Part shown: piece by piece, positions 1-8,217 of the stretch
Layout of the letters: each line of letters opens with the position of its first letter
Numbering within the stretch: the first letter of the stretch is position 1
Origin: Rothia amarae
GTDB lineage: Bacteria; Actinomycetota; Actinomycetes; Actinomycetales; Micrococcaceae
Direction: 5' to 3'
Assembly (NCBI RefSeq): GCF_014705945.2
Contig: NZ_CP061538.1
Location: 1,302,001-1,366,000, forward strand
DNA: 64,000 nt
Program-made: the position numbers and the translations under genes
The notes under the pieces: model-generated
Database searches by the model: none
Seen by the model: only the letters and a program-made list of their open reading frames with translations
What the model was told of the DNA's origin: nothing

Positions 1-1863
1 GAGCCCAGTTGGTTCCAGGACTTCGACACTTCCTTGAGATTTCAGCACCAAATCCCAAATCCAAGCAGCTTCACCGTAGGCAATTTTGATGGTCTGAGAA
101 TCTTCATGAGCTACCTCTACAGTCGATTGATCAATCAGCGTCTTTAACTCAGGAGTCAATTCCTCCGCTATCTTGCACGTTGCAATGTTGCCCTGCTGTT
201 TCAAAGTTTCAATCCACTACTGGGGGTTAGGTTGAAGAGGCGTTGAATCTGCTGGGGGCGATGGACAGCTCACCCTGTGAATATCGCTGAGGCGATCTAC
301 TCTGAAAACACGCGGGGCCTGACGTTGAAAACAAAACCCCGAAAGATACGTAAATTCATGTTGTTGGAAGAGTTCATAAGGCTGAATTGTTCTCTTCTCT
401 ATCCGATTCCCCGCCCGATAGGTAGCCTCGATACACTGCCTCTCGCACAGGGCACGCTTCACCTCGGAGATATTGCCTTCTGGCGGGAAATAACTCAATG
501 AAGTATCCATCTGGGCTGCGCTATCGGTGATATCCCTCCAAAACTCACGGGTTGATTGAAACACCGATGCTTCAGACGAAGTAGATTCTAAGAATTTGAG
601 GACCAGTAGAACCAGAGCTTCTTCTTCCGGGGAAAAATTTATCTGATGTAATGCTTCCCCTACGCCCCTCACATACACACGATTCTTCTCAACCTCAATA
701 TCAAAAAGTGATCCGTCCAAATTGACCCAGAGAGTAGAGAGTCTTTTCTTGACCGTAGCAGGACTCACTCCTGTTCTGCGACTGAGCTCAGCGCACGTAA
801 TCCCCGGATTCTCCATGGCTAAATGAATAAGAGATATTAATTCCGCAACCAAAATATCGGTACTGGCGCGCAAACGGGCCTTAGGAGGTTCTCTAAAAGT
901 CAAACTTCCTACAGGGGGTTCCACGTCATAAGTACTCACCAGTCGTTTCAGAATAGATTTCTGTTCATCGTGTGCTACTTTTTGCTGGCGTGGGGAAAGC
1001 CTAAACTCATTAGACTCAACTTTGTCGATACCAGACAAAAATATGAGTTTCTGTTTGAAAGAGAGATAAAGAGCATCGTCTAAAGAATAGGCGGGAACCA
1101 CCCGAAGTTCGAACGTCTCAGATAAAGACCTCGCCACTAAACCAAGTGGTGCAACATCAGAAATCTTTTCTAAGGCTTCATCCATTGAAAAAGAATCCTG
1201 AGAAATATCTAATCCATCAACCCGCTCAAGATCTGACATCCGATCTAAACGGAATATCCGCGACTTTCCATCGATGCTCTGAGCACCAGCAACATACCAA
1301 CGACCAAAACGATTGCCTATCCCTTGCACATACATTTCACGCAGTGACTCGTCACCGTTCGGCCCCTGATAGAGAAACTGTAAACTCTGCTTTCGCGCCA
1401 AAGCACTCAACACTATTAACAAAGAATCCGGTGCTGAAAGCAACGAAGGCTGGGAACCAAAATAGGCCTCCGCACTCTTACGTGACCACCCCAATTTTGA
1501 CAGGACAGAATCTCCCAGCTTGTGAAAAGACCCGTTCCGCGCCACCAGCATCGCCCAAGCAATCATCAACACCGCTGAATCATTTGCCCGCATACGAGTG
1601 AGCCGATCTCTCACTTCGCTGGCATCCCGCTGTTTCAGCACGTAACGAAAGCTCACGCCGTCGTCATTGACAGAAGAATCAAGCAACCCAAGCCCGCGCA
1701 AAGTAGCTTTGTCTCGTTCAAACATCCGTTCAAAGGCTAAAACACTGGGAGCCTCCCGATATTCCTTCAAACTCCAACGGATATCATCGCGGCTCAGCCC
1801 CTTCGAACTCTTTGCCAACACATCAAAGAGTTGAAGTACCCGCTCCACTGCCTGTTTACTCAT
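1..1863 (-). pseudogene. pafBC: PafBC, fused WYL-domain DNA-damage regulator, split by an in-frame stop; runs off the window
   Basis: Fused PafB-PafC regulator. In actinobacteria PafBC activates the RecA/LexA-independent DNA damage response, and in Arthrobacter the two proteins are likewise one chain. Visible in order: winged HTH (residues 1-60), first WYL domain (about 145-220, GRWYVAG), first WCX region (about 245-310), second HTH (about 335-395) and second WYL domain (about 465-530, HEFTYLSGF). A TAG at 217-219 ends the frame after 548 residues. The same frame then stays open from 216 to the window edge and encodes a recognisable second WCX segment (TVEVAHEDSQTIKIAYGE, then AAWIWDLVL). The gene is therefore interrupted, not naturally ended. 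The ATG at 1861-1863 lies about 8 bases from the end of an IS element, so the native upstream region is displaced. Sequencing error, readthrough and genuine decay cannot be told apart here. Confidence 0.85.
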
Positions 1864-1871
1864 AAATACAA

Positions 1872-1914
1872 AGTAGCCCCCGAGGATCTGAACTGGCCCC
1901 CGAAAGTTGGACTG
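1872..1914. repeat. IS3 left terminal inverted repeat
   Basis: Starts AGTAGCCCCCGAGGAT and ends AGTTGGACTG. It matches the reverse complement of 3300-3341 over about 42 bases with one gap and a few mismatches in the centre. Confidence 0.85.
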
Positions 1915-1922
1915 GTTTTATT

Positions 1923-2675
1923 CTAGGCGGTTAGAGGCTTTAGGGTCTGGTTCCGGTATTGCATCGGAGTCAGGCCCTTGAGTCGTTTTTGGATGCGTTC
2001 ATGGTTGTACCAACGGATGTAGTCATCAATTGCGTGGTAGAACGTCTCCAGACTGGTGAATGATTCCCCGTGGTACATCTCTGATTTGAGGTGTCCGAAG
2101 AAGTTTTCCATTACCGCATTGTCGTAACAGTTTCCTTTCCTTGACATCGATTGTGTGCCACCGATAGCTGTGATGAGTGTGCGCCAGCTGGAATGTTGAT
2201 ATTGGAATCCTTGGTCGGTATGTACAAGCAAACCTTTATCTGGTGATTCTTGCGCGATGGCATCGCGTAAAGATTGCGACGTAAACGCCGTATTCGGTGA
2301 GGTTGAAATGCTGTACGACACGATCGACCGATCGCATAAGTCCATGATCGGCGACAGGTAGACCTTGGTGCCAGCAACGCGAAACTCCGTGACGTCACTT
2401 GCCCACACCGTATTTGGCTCATCAGGTGTGAAACATCGATTCAACACATTGCTTGCGATGTGACTTACCGTGCCTTTGTACGAGTTGTACTTCTTTTTCG
2501 CCCTGATCTTGGATTTAAGCCCTAGTTGATCCATGAGCTTGTAGACCAGCTTATGGTTGACCACCCATCCTTCCCGGCGTAGCTGAGCATGCACCCGCCG
2601 GTAACCATAACGACGGTTCATACGCTCAAAGACATCGACGATTGCCTGCTTGAGCTGGGCATGTTTATCAGCCAT
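1923..2675 (-). CDS. IS3-family transposase OrfB (DDE integrase core)
   Basis: Catalytic half of an IS3-family transposase. An HTH_21-like N-terminus (RRYGYRRVHAQL) is followed by an rve integrase core. The DDE triad is seen as WASDVTEF, VHTDQGFQYQ and, 35 residues later, ENFFGHLKSE. The C-terminus carries the usual YNHERIQKRLKGLTPMQYR. The ATG used here is internal to the functional product. The OrfB frame is open upstream to about 2820, and a -1 shift on the A7 run at 2816-2822 would join it to OrfA as OrfAB. Full length, with no internal stop. Confidence 0.9.
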   Translation of the reverse strand: MADKHAQLKQAIVDVFERMNRRYGYRRVHAQLRREGWVVNHKLVYKLMDQLGLKSKIRAKKKYNSYKGTVSHIASNVLNRCFTPDEPNTVWASDVTEFRVAGTKVYLSPIMDLCDRSIVSYSISTSPNTAFTSQSLRDAIAQESPDKGLLVHTDQGFQYQHSSWRTLITAIGGTQSMSRKGNCYDNAVMENFFGHLKSEMYHGESFTSLETFYHAIDDYIRWYNHERIQKRLKGLTPMQYRNQTLKPLTA

Positions 2676-2782
2676 GGTGAGGCGTTGTTGGTGATAGAAA
2701 AATGTTGACCGGGCAAGACCTGCCGCAACCAGTAGGTCCTCCAGGCGGTGGGCTGACTTGAGGATGACGATAGCTTCTACTT

Positions 2783-3280
2783 TCAGCCTCGTCGCTGGTT
2801 CCTCAAGTCCCGCAATTTTTTTAAGTACGCATTTTCTGCCCGTAGTTTCTCCACCTCTCGGCGGAGCCGATCTTCCTCGGTCAACGGTGTCGAGCGGGCG
2901 CTGCCTTTCGGTCGTCCCTTCGGTTTCGGCTGCAACGCTTCATCGCCACCCGCACGCCAAGCCCTCACCCAATTAGCGACAAGTTGATCCGATGACAAAC
3001 CAAACTCCCGAGCCAGTTCCATCTTGGACTGGCCGGCAATGAACCGATCGACGACTTCCTTCTTCACCTCGAAGGAAAAGTGCTGCTTAGTTGGTCTCTC
3101 CACAAGACATAGTCTGCCATGCAGCTTGAAACGACGCTCAAATCTCTTTACAGAATAGAGGCCAACTCCTAACCGATGAGCCGCTGCCGCATAGCCCAGC
3201 CCTTGCTCAAACAAATCAACGAGCTGCTCGCGCTGAGATTCACTCAAAGAACTTCGTGCTCTCAAAAAAATACTCCCCAC
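2783..3280 (-). CDS. IS3-family transposase OrfA (helix-turn-helix protein)
   Basis: DNA-binding part of the transposase, 165 residues, GTG start. Two helix-turn-helix repeats are visible: LVDLFEQGLGYAAAAHRLGV and ELAREFGLSSDQLVANWVRA. A leucine-zipper-like end follows (LRREVEKLRAENAYLKKL), as in IS3/IS150 OrfA proteins. The frame ends at 2783, 37 bases after the A7 run at 2816-2822, where ribosomes are expected to slip by -1 to make OrfAB. Confidence 0.88.
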   Translation of the reverse strand: MGSIFLRARSSLSESQREQLVDLFEQGLGYAAAAHRLGVGLYSVKRFERRFKLHGRLCLVERPTKQHFSFEVKKEVVDRFIAGQSKMELAREFGLSSDQLVANWVRAWRAGGDEALQPKPKGRPKGSARSTPLTEEDRLRREVEKLRAENAYLKKLRDLRNQRRG

Positions 3281-3299
3281 TAGTTAGAAACTGATTTCT

Positions 3300-3341
3300 C
3301 AGTCCAACTAATGGGGAGCAGTTCAATCCTCGGGGGCTACT
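3300..3341. repeat. IS3 right terminal inverted repeat
   Basis: Reads CAGTCCAACT at its inner end and ATCCTCGGGGGCTACT at its outer end. It is the partner of the repeat at 1872-1914. The outer 16 bases are perfect except for a one-base gap further in. Confidence 0.85.
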
Positions 3342-3360
3342 ATTCATCGCGCTAGGCGAA

Positions 3361-3759
3361 TTACTTTTTTACATCTAGAAGGTCGACAACGAAGATAAGA
3401 GCTTCATTAGGCGCAATTGCTGCACCGGCGCCGCGCTCGCCATAGGCCATCTCAGAAGGGATTTCCAGACGACGGCGGCCGCCTACTTTCATTCCCAACA
3501 GACCCTGATCCCAGCCCTGGATAACCTGACCGATACCTACGCGGAATGCCAAGGGCTCTCCGCGGTTCCAGGAGGAATCAAATTCTTCACCGGTGGAAAA
3601 TGCCACGCCCACGTAGTGGCAAGAAATCTGATCGCCAGCAGCTACGGCTTCGCCAGATCCTTCGATTTCATCAATAATCTTGAGGTCTTCAGGTACTCCA
3701 CCCTCAGGGAAATCAATTTCAGGCTTTGTACGATCTAACTTACGCTGACCAAAGGACAT
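3361..3759 (-). CDS. FKBP-type peptidyl-prolyl cis-trans isomerase, cytosolic
   Basis: Single-domain FKBP prolyl isomerase of 132 residues. No signal peptide, so it should act in the cytosol. The core runs from about residue 35 to the end. FKBP signature residues are visible: HYVGVAFSTGEEFDSSW, VIQGWDQGLLGMKVGGRR, IPSEMAYGERGAG and LIFVVDLLDV. It lies 33 bases downstream of a second, exported FKBP gene on the same strand and is the last intact gene before the IS element. Related genera also place FKBP genes between pafA and pafBC. The substrates are unknown. Confidence 0.92.
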   Translation of the reverse strand: MSFGQRKLDRTKPEIDFPEGGVPEDLKIIDEIEGSGEAVAAGDQISCHYVGVAFSTGEEFDSSWNRGEPLAFRVGIGQVIQGWDQGLLGMKVGGRRRLEIPSEMAYGERGAGAAIAPNEALIFVVDLLDVKK

Positions 3760-3792
3760 AGTTTTCTTCTTTCTGTTTAGAGGTGGGAAGTA

Positions 3793-4881
3793 TTATTTAC
3801 CGGACTCGGTTGAAGTAGGCTGAGCCGAAGTGGTGGGCTCTGCCGATTCAGCAGCTGGTGAGGCGCTAGGGCTGGCAGACGCCGAACCGGAAGCACTGGC
3901 AGAGGGAGACTGCATGCTTGCGGCAGCCTGAGGATTATCGCTAGCCCCCAAAATATCAACAACGAAGACAAGTGGACCGCTGGGAGCGTTCTCGCCGGCG
4001 TCCTTACCGTAGGCCAAATCTTCAGGAATGATGAGTAGAACGCGTGAACCAACCGTCTTGCCCTCTAGACCCTGAGTCCAACCCTTGATGACGCCCTGCA
4101 GATTGAGCTCGGCGGGGGTTCCATCAAAGTTACCGTCGAACGCTTTGCCGTCTTCCCAGCGCACGCCCTGGTACTTGACGTACAAGGTATCGGAAGCTTT
4201 AACTTTCTCACCCTTGCCCTTAATCATGTCCTGGGAAACAAGTTCCTTTGGAGCATCTCCGCGATCAGCCTTCAGCTTCAACTCTGCCTTGCCGTCGTCG
4301 CCTACCTTGAAAGATTCTAGAGCCGAATTGAGATCCTTTTGAGGAGTTTCATCACCGGTTGCATTTTCTAGCAGCTTGCTCTTGATGGTATAGACCTCAA
4401 CGTTTGCAGGGGTGTCTTCAGCTGCCTCAGAAGCGCTGGGGCTACCGCTGGCATCCGCACTGGGAACCATGTTGGAGGTATAAGAGAAGCTGGTACCCAC
4501 CTTCGATGAAGTCAAAACATCGTACAGCTCGGGAGCAGTTTTTTTCAGATCCTCACCCACAGGAATCAAGATGGGTGACTGAGCGTAGGTACTACCTACC
4601 TTTGAGCCGTCGTCACCCTTGAATACAGTTGCCTCGATGAGAAGGTTGTCGCCATCCTTAATCTCTTCGCCATCGCCCTCTTCAATCACGTGGGTTGACG
4701 TTTCATCTGTAGTGAAGGGGGTCTGGAATGAAACCGAGGGCTCAGCGGTCGCATCATTGAGAGAATATTGGACATCGTCCAATGACGAGCTGGATCCGGA
4801 GCATGCAGCTAGCGCTAGCGTAAGTACAGCTCCGGTTGCTACTACAAAAATTTTCTTCTGCAAATCGAACTTCTTTCTCAT
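3793..4881 (-). CDS. FKBP-type prolyl isomerase lipoprotein
   Basis: Exported lipoprotein of 362 residues. It has a basic N-terminus and hydrophobic stretch followed by the lipobox LAAC (ALTLALAACSGS). I chose the ATG at 4879-4881 because it places this signal peptide at the N-terminus; an upstream in-frame start would overlap the end of pafA. A complete FKBP domain occupies about residues 225-320 (GVIKGWTQGLEGKTVGSR, IPEDLAYGKDAG, LVFVVDILG). The first half (about 65-190) looks like a second, degenerate FKBP domain: it retains DGDNLLIEATVFKGDDG but has a poor active site. The last 40 residues are a Ser/Ala/Pro/Thr-rich tail. Likely role: folding of exported proteins at the outer face of the membrane. 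Confidence 0.88.
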   Translation of the reverse strand: MRKKFDLQKKIFVVATGAVLTLALAACSGSSSSLDDVQYSLNDATAEPSVSFQTPFTTDETSTHVIEEGDGEEIKDGDNLLIEATVFKGDDGSKVGSTYAQSPILIPVGEDLKKTAPELYDVLTSSKVGTSFSYTSNMVPSADASGSPSASEAAEDTPANVEVYTIKSKLLENATGDETPQKDLNSALESFKVGDDGKAELKLKADRGDAPKELVSQDMIKGKGEKVKASDTLYVKYQGVRWEDGKAFDGNFDGTPAELNLQGVIKGWTQGLEGKTVGSRVLLIIPEDLAYGKDAGENAPSGPLVFVVDILGASDNPQAAASMQSPSASASGSASASPSASPAAESAEPTTSAQPTSTESGK

Positions 4882-4942
4882 GATTACGGTTCTGAATCTA
4901 ATGTGCAATGGTAACGCAAGATGCGGAGGAAAACCCTCAACT

Positions 4943-6382
4943 TTAGATGAAAGGCGGCATCCATTCCTGCGTTTTTTGAGCTCCCAGCAGATCAATTAAC
5001 TGCTTGACCGTCGAGTCCTCGGTAGCGAACGGATCCTTACATACTGCGTTCAATTGAGGTTTGTTGTTGAGCCTTAAATGTACCCAGTCAACGGTGGTGG
5101 GTTCTCCTGCCCTATGTGCGGCCTGAATAAAACTACCTCGAATTTTCGCTCTAGTTTCAGGTGGTTGCAACGTAGCTTTTTCAACAGCACCGGGGTCAAT
5201 CACACGACGGGCACGCCCTGCTTTTTGTAGCACGTTAAAGACGCCGCGGTCAGGGTCGATGCTGTGATAAGCCAAATCTAGTTGCTGGATTCGAGAATCC
5301 GCATAATCTTTAGCACCACGCGCTATATAAGAATCTAAAAGTTTTTTCTTGATAGCCCAGTCAATTTCGGTATCGATACCCGAAATGTCCTGTGTTTCCA
5401 CCGCAATCAAAGCTCTGTTCCATAAATCCAAAATATAAGGAACATCTGCATGGTGTGCACCTGCATCAGCTATATACTTCTGAGCTGCTCGCAAATAGTT
5501 GCGTTGCAACTCCAGAGCATTCTTGTAGGAGCCATCTGCCAACTCAAATCGTGTAGTGCCTGTGAGATCGTGCGACACCGTGCGCAGGGCATTCGCTGTG
5601 TCCTTTATTTCGAAGTTTTCCAGTGGAAAATGATCTTCCAGCATGCGAAGGATAATGTCTGTTGCGCCAATTTTTAGGAGGGTGGTTGTCTCAGACATAT
5701 TGGAATCACCGTTGATGACGTGCATCCGGCGATATTGGTTGGGGTCGGCGTGTGGCTCATCGCGGGTATTGATAAGTGGACGAGATCGAGTAGTTGCAGT
5801 AGAGGCGTCCTCCCAGATGTAATCCGCCCTTTGGGAAAATGAGAAACTTGGCGTACCGTGTTTTTTATCCTGCCCGGTGAGAGGTCTCCATGCTTCGGGG
5901 CCGTGCGGATGCGTTTTACCTGCTCCCACCATGATCTGGCGAGTCATCAAAAAAGGGATGAGGGAACGGACGAGCTTTGAAAATTCCACTCGCCGTTCAA
6001 GCATGTAATTCTCGTGGGATCCGAATGAGTTCCCCGCTGAATCAACATTATTTTTAAACAGGTAGAAAGTTCCCTCTTTGCCCTCCGCTTCGATGCTGTC
6101 TTGGGCTTGGTTCAGTAAATCCGCAAAAAGTAGCTCCCCCGCCTTATCTTGGGCAATGAGATCACGTAATGTTGCCGATTCAGCGGTGGCGTATTCGGGA
6201 TGAGACCCGACATCCAGGTACAGGCGGGAACCGTTGGGGAGAAAAACGTTTGTTGAACGCCATGACTCCACCACGGGCTTGAATAAGATACGAGCTGCTT
6301 CTTCAGGACCAATCGGACCTAATGAAGAGGGTACGTAGGTAATACCAAATTCAGTTTCAATACCAAAAATTCTCTTTTTCAC
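4943..6382 (-). CDS. pafA: Pup-protein ligase PafA
   Basis: Joins the C-terminal glutamate of Pup to substrate lysines using ATP. A carboxylate-amine ligase-fold protein of 479 residues, slightly longer than the usual 450. Visible motifs: GIETEFG at the N-terminus with the metal/ATP glutamate, the catalytic aspartate in YLDVGSHPEYATAES, FKNNVDSAGNSFGSHENY, RSRPLINTRDEPHAD and NMSETTTLLKIG. The start is GTG at 6380-6382. The gene begins 42 bases after the pup stop codon. In relatives with a proteasome, prcB and prcA lie between these genes; here nothing does. No catalytic residue appears to be missing. Confidence 0.96.
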   Translation of the reverse strand: MKKRIFGIETEFGITYVPSSLGPIGPEEAARILFKPVVESWRSTNVFLPNGSRLYLDVGSHPEYATAESATLRDLIAQDKAGELLFADLLNQAQDSIEAEGKEGTFYLFKNNVDSAGNSFGSHENYMLERRVEFSKLVRSLIPFLMTRQIMVGAGKTHPHGPEAWRPLTGQDKKHGTPSFSFSQRADYIWEDASTATTRSRPLINTRDEPHADPNQYRRMHVINGDSNMSETTTLLKIGATDIILRMLEDHFPLENFEIKDTANALRTVSHDLTGTTRFELADGSYKNALELQRNYLRAAQKYIADAGAHHADVPYILDLWNRALIAVETQDISGIDTEIDWAIKKKLLDSYIARGAKDYADSRIQQLDLAYHSIDPDRGVFNVLQKAGRARRVIDPGAVEKATLQPPETRAKIRGSFIQAAHRAGEPTTVDWVHLRLNNKPQLNAVCKDPFATEDSTVKQLIDLLGAQKTQEWMPPFI

Positions 6383-6424
6383 AGCTCATAATCTCTTTCG
6401 GTTGCCTGGGAACTAGGGAGCAGT

Positions 6425-6625
6425 TTATTGACCGCCTTTTTGCACAAAACCCTTCACGAAATCTTCTGCATTCTCTTCAAGCAAGCCATCGATTTCTGCG
6501 AGTAAATCATCTGTTTCACCCAATAGTTCTTGATTGACCTCAGAATTTTGTTGAGCAATCGAAATCTCGTCCTGGTCCGTAGCGTTTTGCTGCTGGTGCT
6601 GTTGCTGAATTTGTTCGCGCTTCAT
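6425..6625 (-). CDS. pup: Prokaryotic ubiquitin-like protein Pup
   Basis: Small protein modifier of 66 residues. The N-terminus is Gln-rich and presumably disordered (MKREQIQQQHQQQ). The central part is predicted to be helical and contacts ARC, PafA and Dop (ELLGETDDLLAEIDGLLEEN). The C-terminus is FVKGFVQKGGQ. Ending in Gln means it must be deamidated by Dop before PafA can use it, consistent with dop being directly upstream: the dop stop is 2 bases from the pup start. Normal length for the family (60-70 residues). Confidence 0.96.
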   Translation of the reverse strand: MKREQIQQQHQQQNATDQDEISIAQQNSEVNQELLGETDDLLAEIDGLLEENAEDFVKGFVQKGGQ

Positions 6626-6627
6626 AA

Positions 6628-8217
6628 TTATTTCTCCTTCTGTACGTTGTTAAGGGACTCAATGACCTCAACCGCCGTGGGACTGTTGAGGACTTGCTGC
6701 GTCTGCTCGGCAGTAAACGCCGACGGATTATCCATGGTGAGACGGTGAACTTCCGTCTGCAATTGGTTACGCGCTACAACGGTATCCCAATTCACGCTGA
6801 TTAGCTCCTCGGGCCAGCGCTTGATGAACTCACCGCGCAAATAGGCGCGAGTATTCTCCGGTGCATGACGCGCGGCGTCGGCTATTTCTTCAGGGGAGAA
6901 GAGAATCTGCATCCTGCCTAGTTCAACCAGTTTAAAGTACAGGCCTTTTTGAGGTCTGATGTCTGAATATTGGATGTCCAAAGCCGCAAGCTTAGGGTTG
7001 TCCCATCCGATGCCCTGGGCCACGTACTGACGCATCAAAGAATATTTAGCCACCCAGTCCAGACGATTGGCGAGGGAGAAGAGGTTGGTTTCCAAGGCAT
7101 CGAGGACTTCATTCCACAGCGAGATAACCTGATCGGTTTCTTCATCGACACCCGAGAAATATTCTTCTGCCGCCTCCAAGTACTCTCTCTGAATCTGAAG
7201 AGCGGTTACCTCTCCCCCGCTGCTGAGAGCTATTTTTTCGGACAGAGTTAAATCGTGGCTCACCGTATGCATGGCATGAACAGGATCAGCCAACACAATA
7301 TGAGGTGCCACCCCCTTCTCGATGAGGGCAAGAACCAAAGACGTAGTACCGAATTTGAGAAGATTCGAAACATGGGAAAGGTTGGCATCCCCGGTAATCA
7401 CGTGTAGACGGCGGAATCGCTCAGAATCTGCATGGGGCTCATCTCGGGTATTGATAAGAGGACGACGGATGGTAGTCTCCAGCCCCACTTCGCGCTCAAA
7501 GAAGTCGGCGCGCTGAGAAATTTGGAACCCAGCAGTTTCGCCCTTCGTGCCGATACCTACGCGGCCTGCTCCGGTCATAATGATGCGAGTGGCAAAAAAG
7601 GGAAGAAGTCCCTGGATGACGTCGTCGAAATCAGTGTCCCTGCTCATTTGGTAGTTCTCGTGGCTACCGTACGACTGCCCCTTGGAGTCCGTGTTGTTTT
7701 TGTAAAGGTTGATAGTCTCTAGCACCGGCGAGTCTGCCGAACGTTGGACTACCTGAGCAGCAATCCAATCACCGGCGGCGTCCCATTTAACGGCGTCCAT
7801 CGGTGAGGCGACCTCAGGTGAAGAATACTCGGGGTGAGCGTGGTCTACGTAGAGTCGAGCTCCGTTGGGCAGGATGGAGTTCATAGTGACCGCATCCCAA
7901 TTCAACCGTTCCGCATACAACCCTGAATCCTGCAGTGCCTCAGCAGCGATTTGCTCACTGGTGAGAACATTAGCCTGGTGGGTGAGCTGAGTCACATGAG
8001 CATCTTTTTCAGGGATCTCAGTGCCTCGTGAATCGCTCAGCGGAGACTCCGAGGAATATCCCCATTCAGCGGTTGAATGTGCCTGCAATTCTGCGTGAAA
8101 CAGCGAATCATAGGTGCTCACTACCTGAGCTGAAAGTACAGTAGGATTCGCCGAAAGGTTGCCGGGCGCTAGTACGCCAAACTCAGTCTCTGCTCCCATA
8201 ATGCGACGAACGCTCAT
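6628..8217 (-). CDS. dop: Pup deamidase/depupylase Dop
   Basis: Converts the C-terminal Gln of Pup to Glu and removes Pup from tagged proteins. Homologous to PafA, 529 residues. Seen: MGAETEFGV at the N-terminus, the nucleophilic-aspartate motif LYVDHAHPEYSSPE, KNNTDSKGQSYGSHENYQ, QRADFFEREVG and RRPLINTRDEPHAD. The stretch at residues 36-85 corresponds to the Dop-specific loop absent from PafA, which distinguishes the two paralogues. The ATG overlaps the arc stop codon by one base (TAATG), so translation is probably coupled. Pup follows after 2 bases. Confidence 0.95.
   Translation of the reverse strand: MSVRRIMGAETEFGVLAPGNLSANPTVLSAQVVSTYDSLFHAELQAHSTAEWGYSSESPLSDSRGTEIPEKDAHVTQLTHQANVLTSEQIAAEALQDSGLYAERLNWDAVTMNSILPNGARLYVDHAHPEYSSPEVASPMDAVKWDAAGDWIAAQVVQRSADSPVLETINLYKNNTDSKGQSYGSHENYQMSRDTDFDDVIQGLLPFFATRIIMTGAGRVGIGTKGETAGFQISQRADFFEREVGLETTIRRPLINTRDEPHADSERFRRLHVITGDANLSHVSNLLKFGTTSLVLALIEKGVAPHIVLADPVHAMHTVSHDLTLSEKIALSSGGEVTALQIQREYLEAAEEYFSGVDEETDQVISLWNEVLDALETNLFSLANRLDWVAKYSLMRQYVAQGIGWDNPKLAALDIQYSDIRPQKGLYFKLVELGRMQILFSPEEIADAARHAPENTRAYLRGEFIKRWPEELISVNWDTVVARNQLQTEVHRLTMDNPSAFTAEQTQQVLNSPTAVEVIESLNNVQKEK

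Larger units (their letters stand above)
1872..3341 (-). mobile_element. IS3-family insertion sequence, about 1.47 kb
   Basis: The element is bounded by long imperfect inverted repeats. It carries an orfA-orfB pair in IS3 arrangement, with an A7 slippery run where the two frames meet. It sits between the FKBP gene and pafBC, two genes that are adjacent in related genera, and ends about 8 bases before the pafBC start codon. No convincing 3-5 bp target duplication is visible (flanks ATACAA and ATTCAT). The repeats, both frames and the DDE residues are intact, so it may be active or recently active. Confidence 0.9.

Noticed and set aside
4882-4995. 38-codon extension of the lipoprotein FKBP
   Set aside because: It would bury the signal peptide inside the protein and overlap the end of pafA.
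6383-6424. Possible remnant of prcB or prcA between pup and pafA
   Set aside because: Only 42 bases, with an ordinary spacer and the pafA ribosome binding region. No similarity to a proteasome subunit can be claimed.
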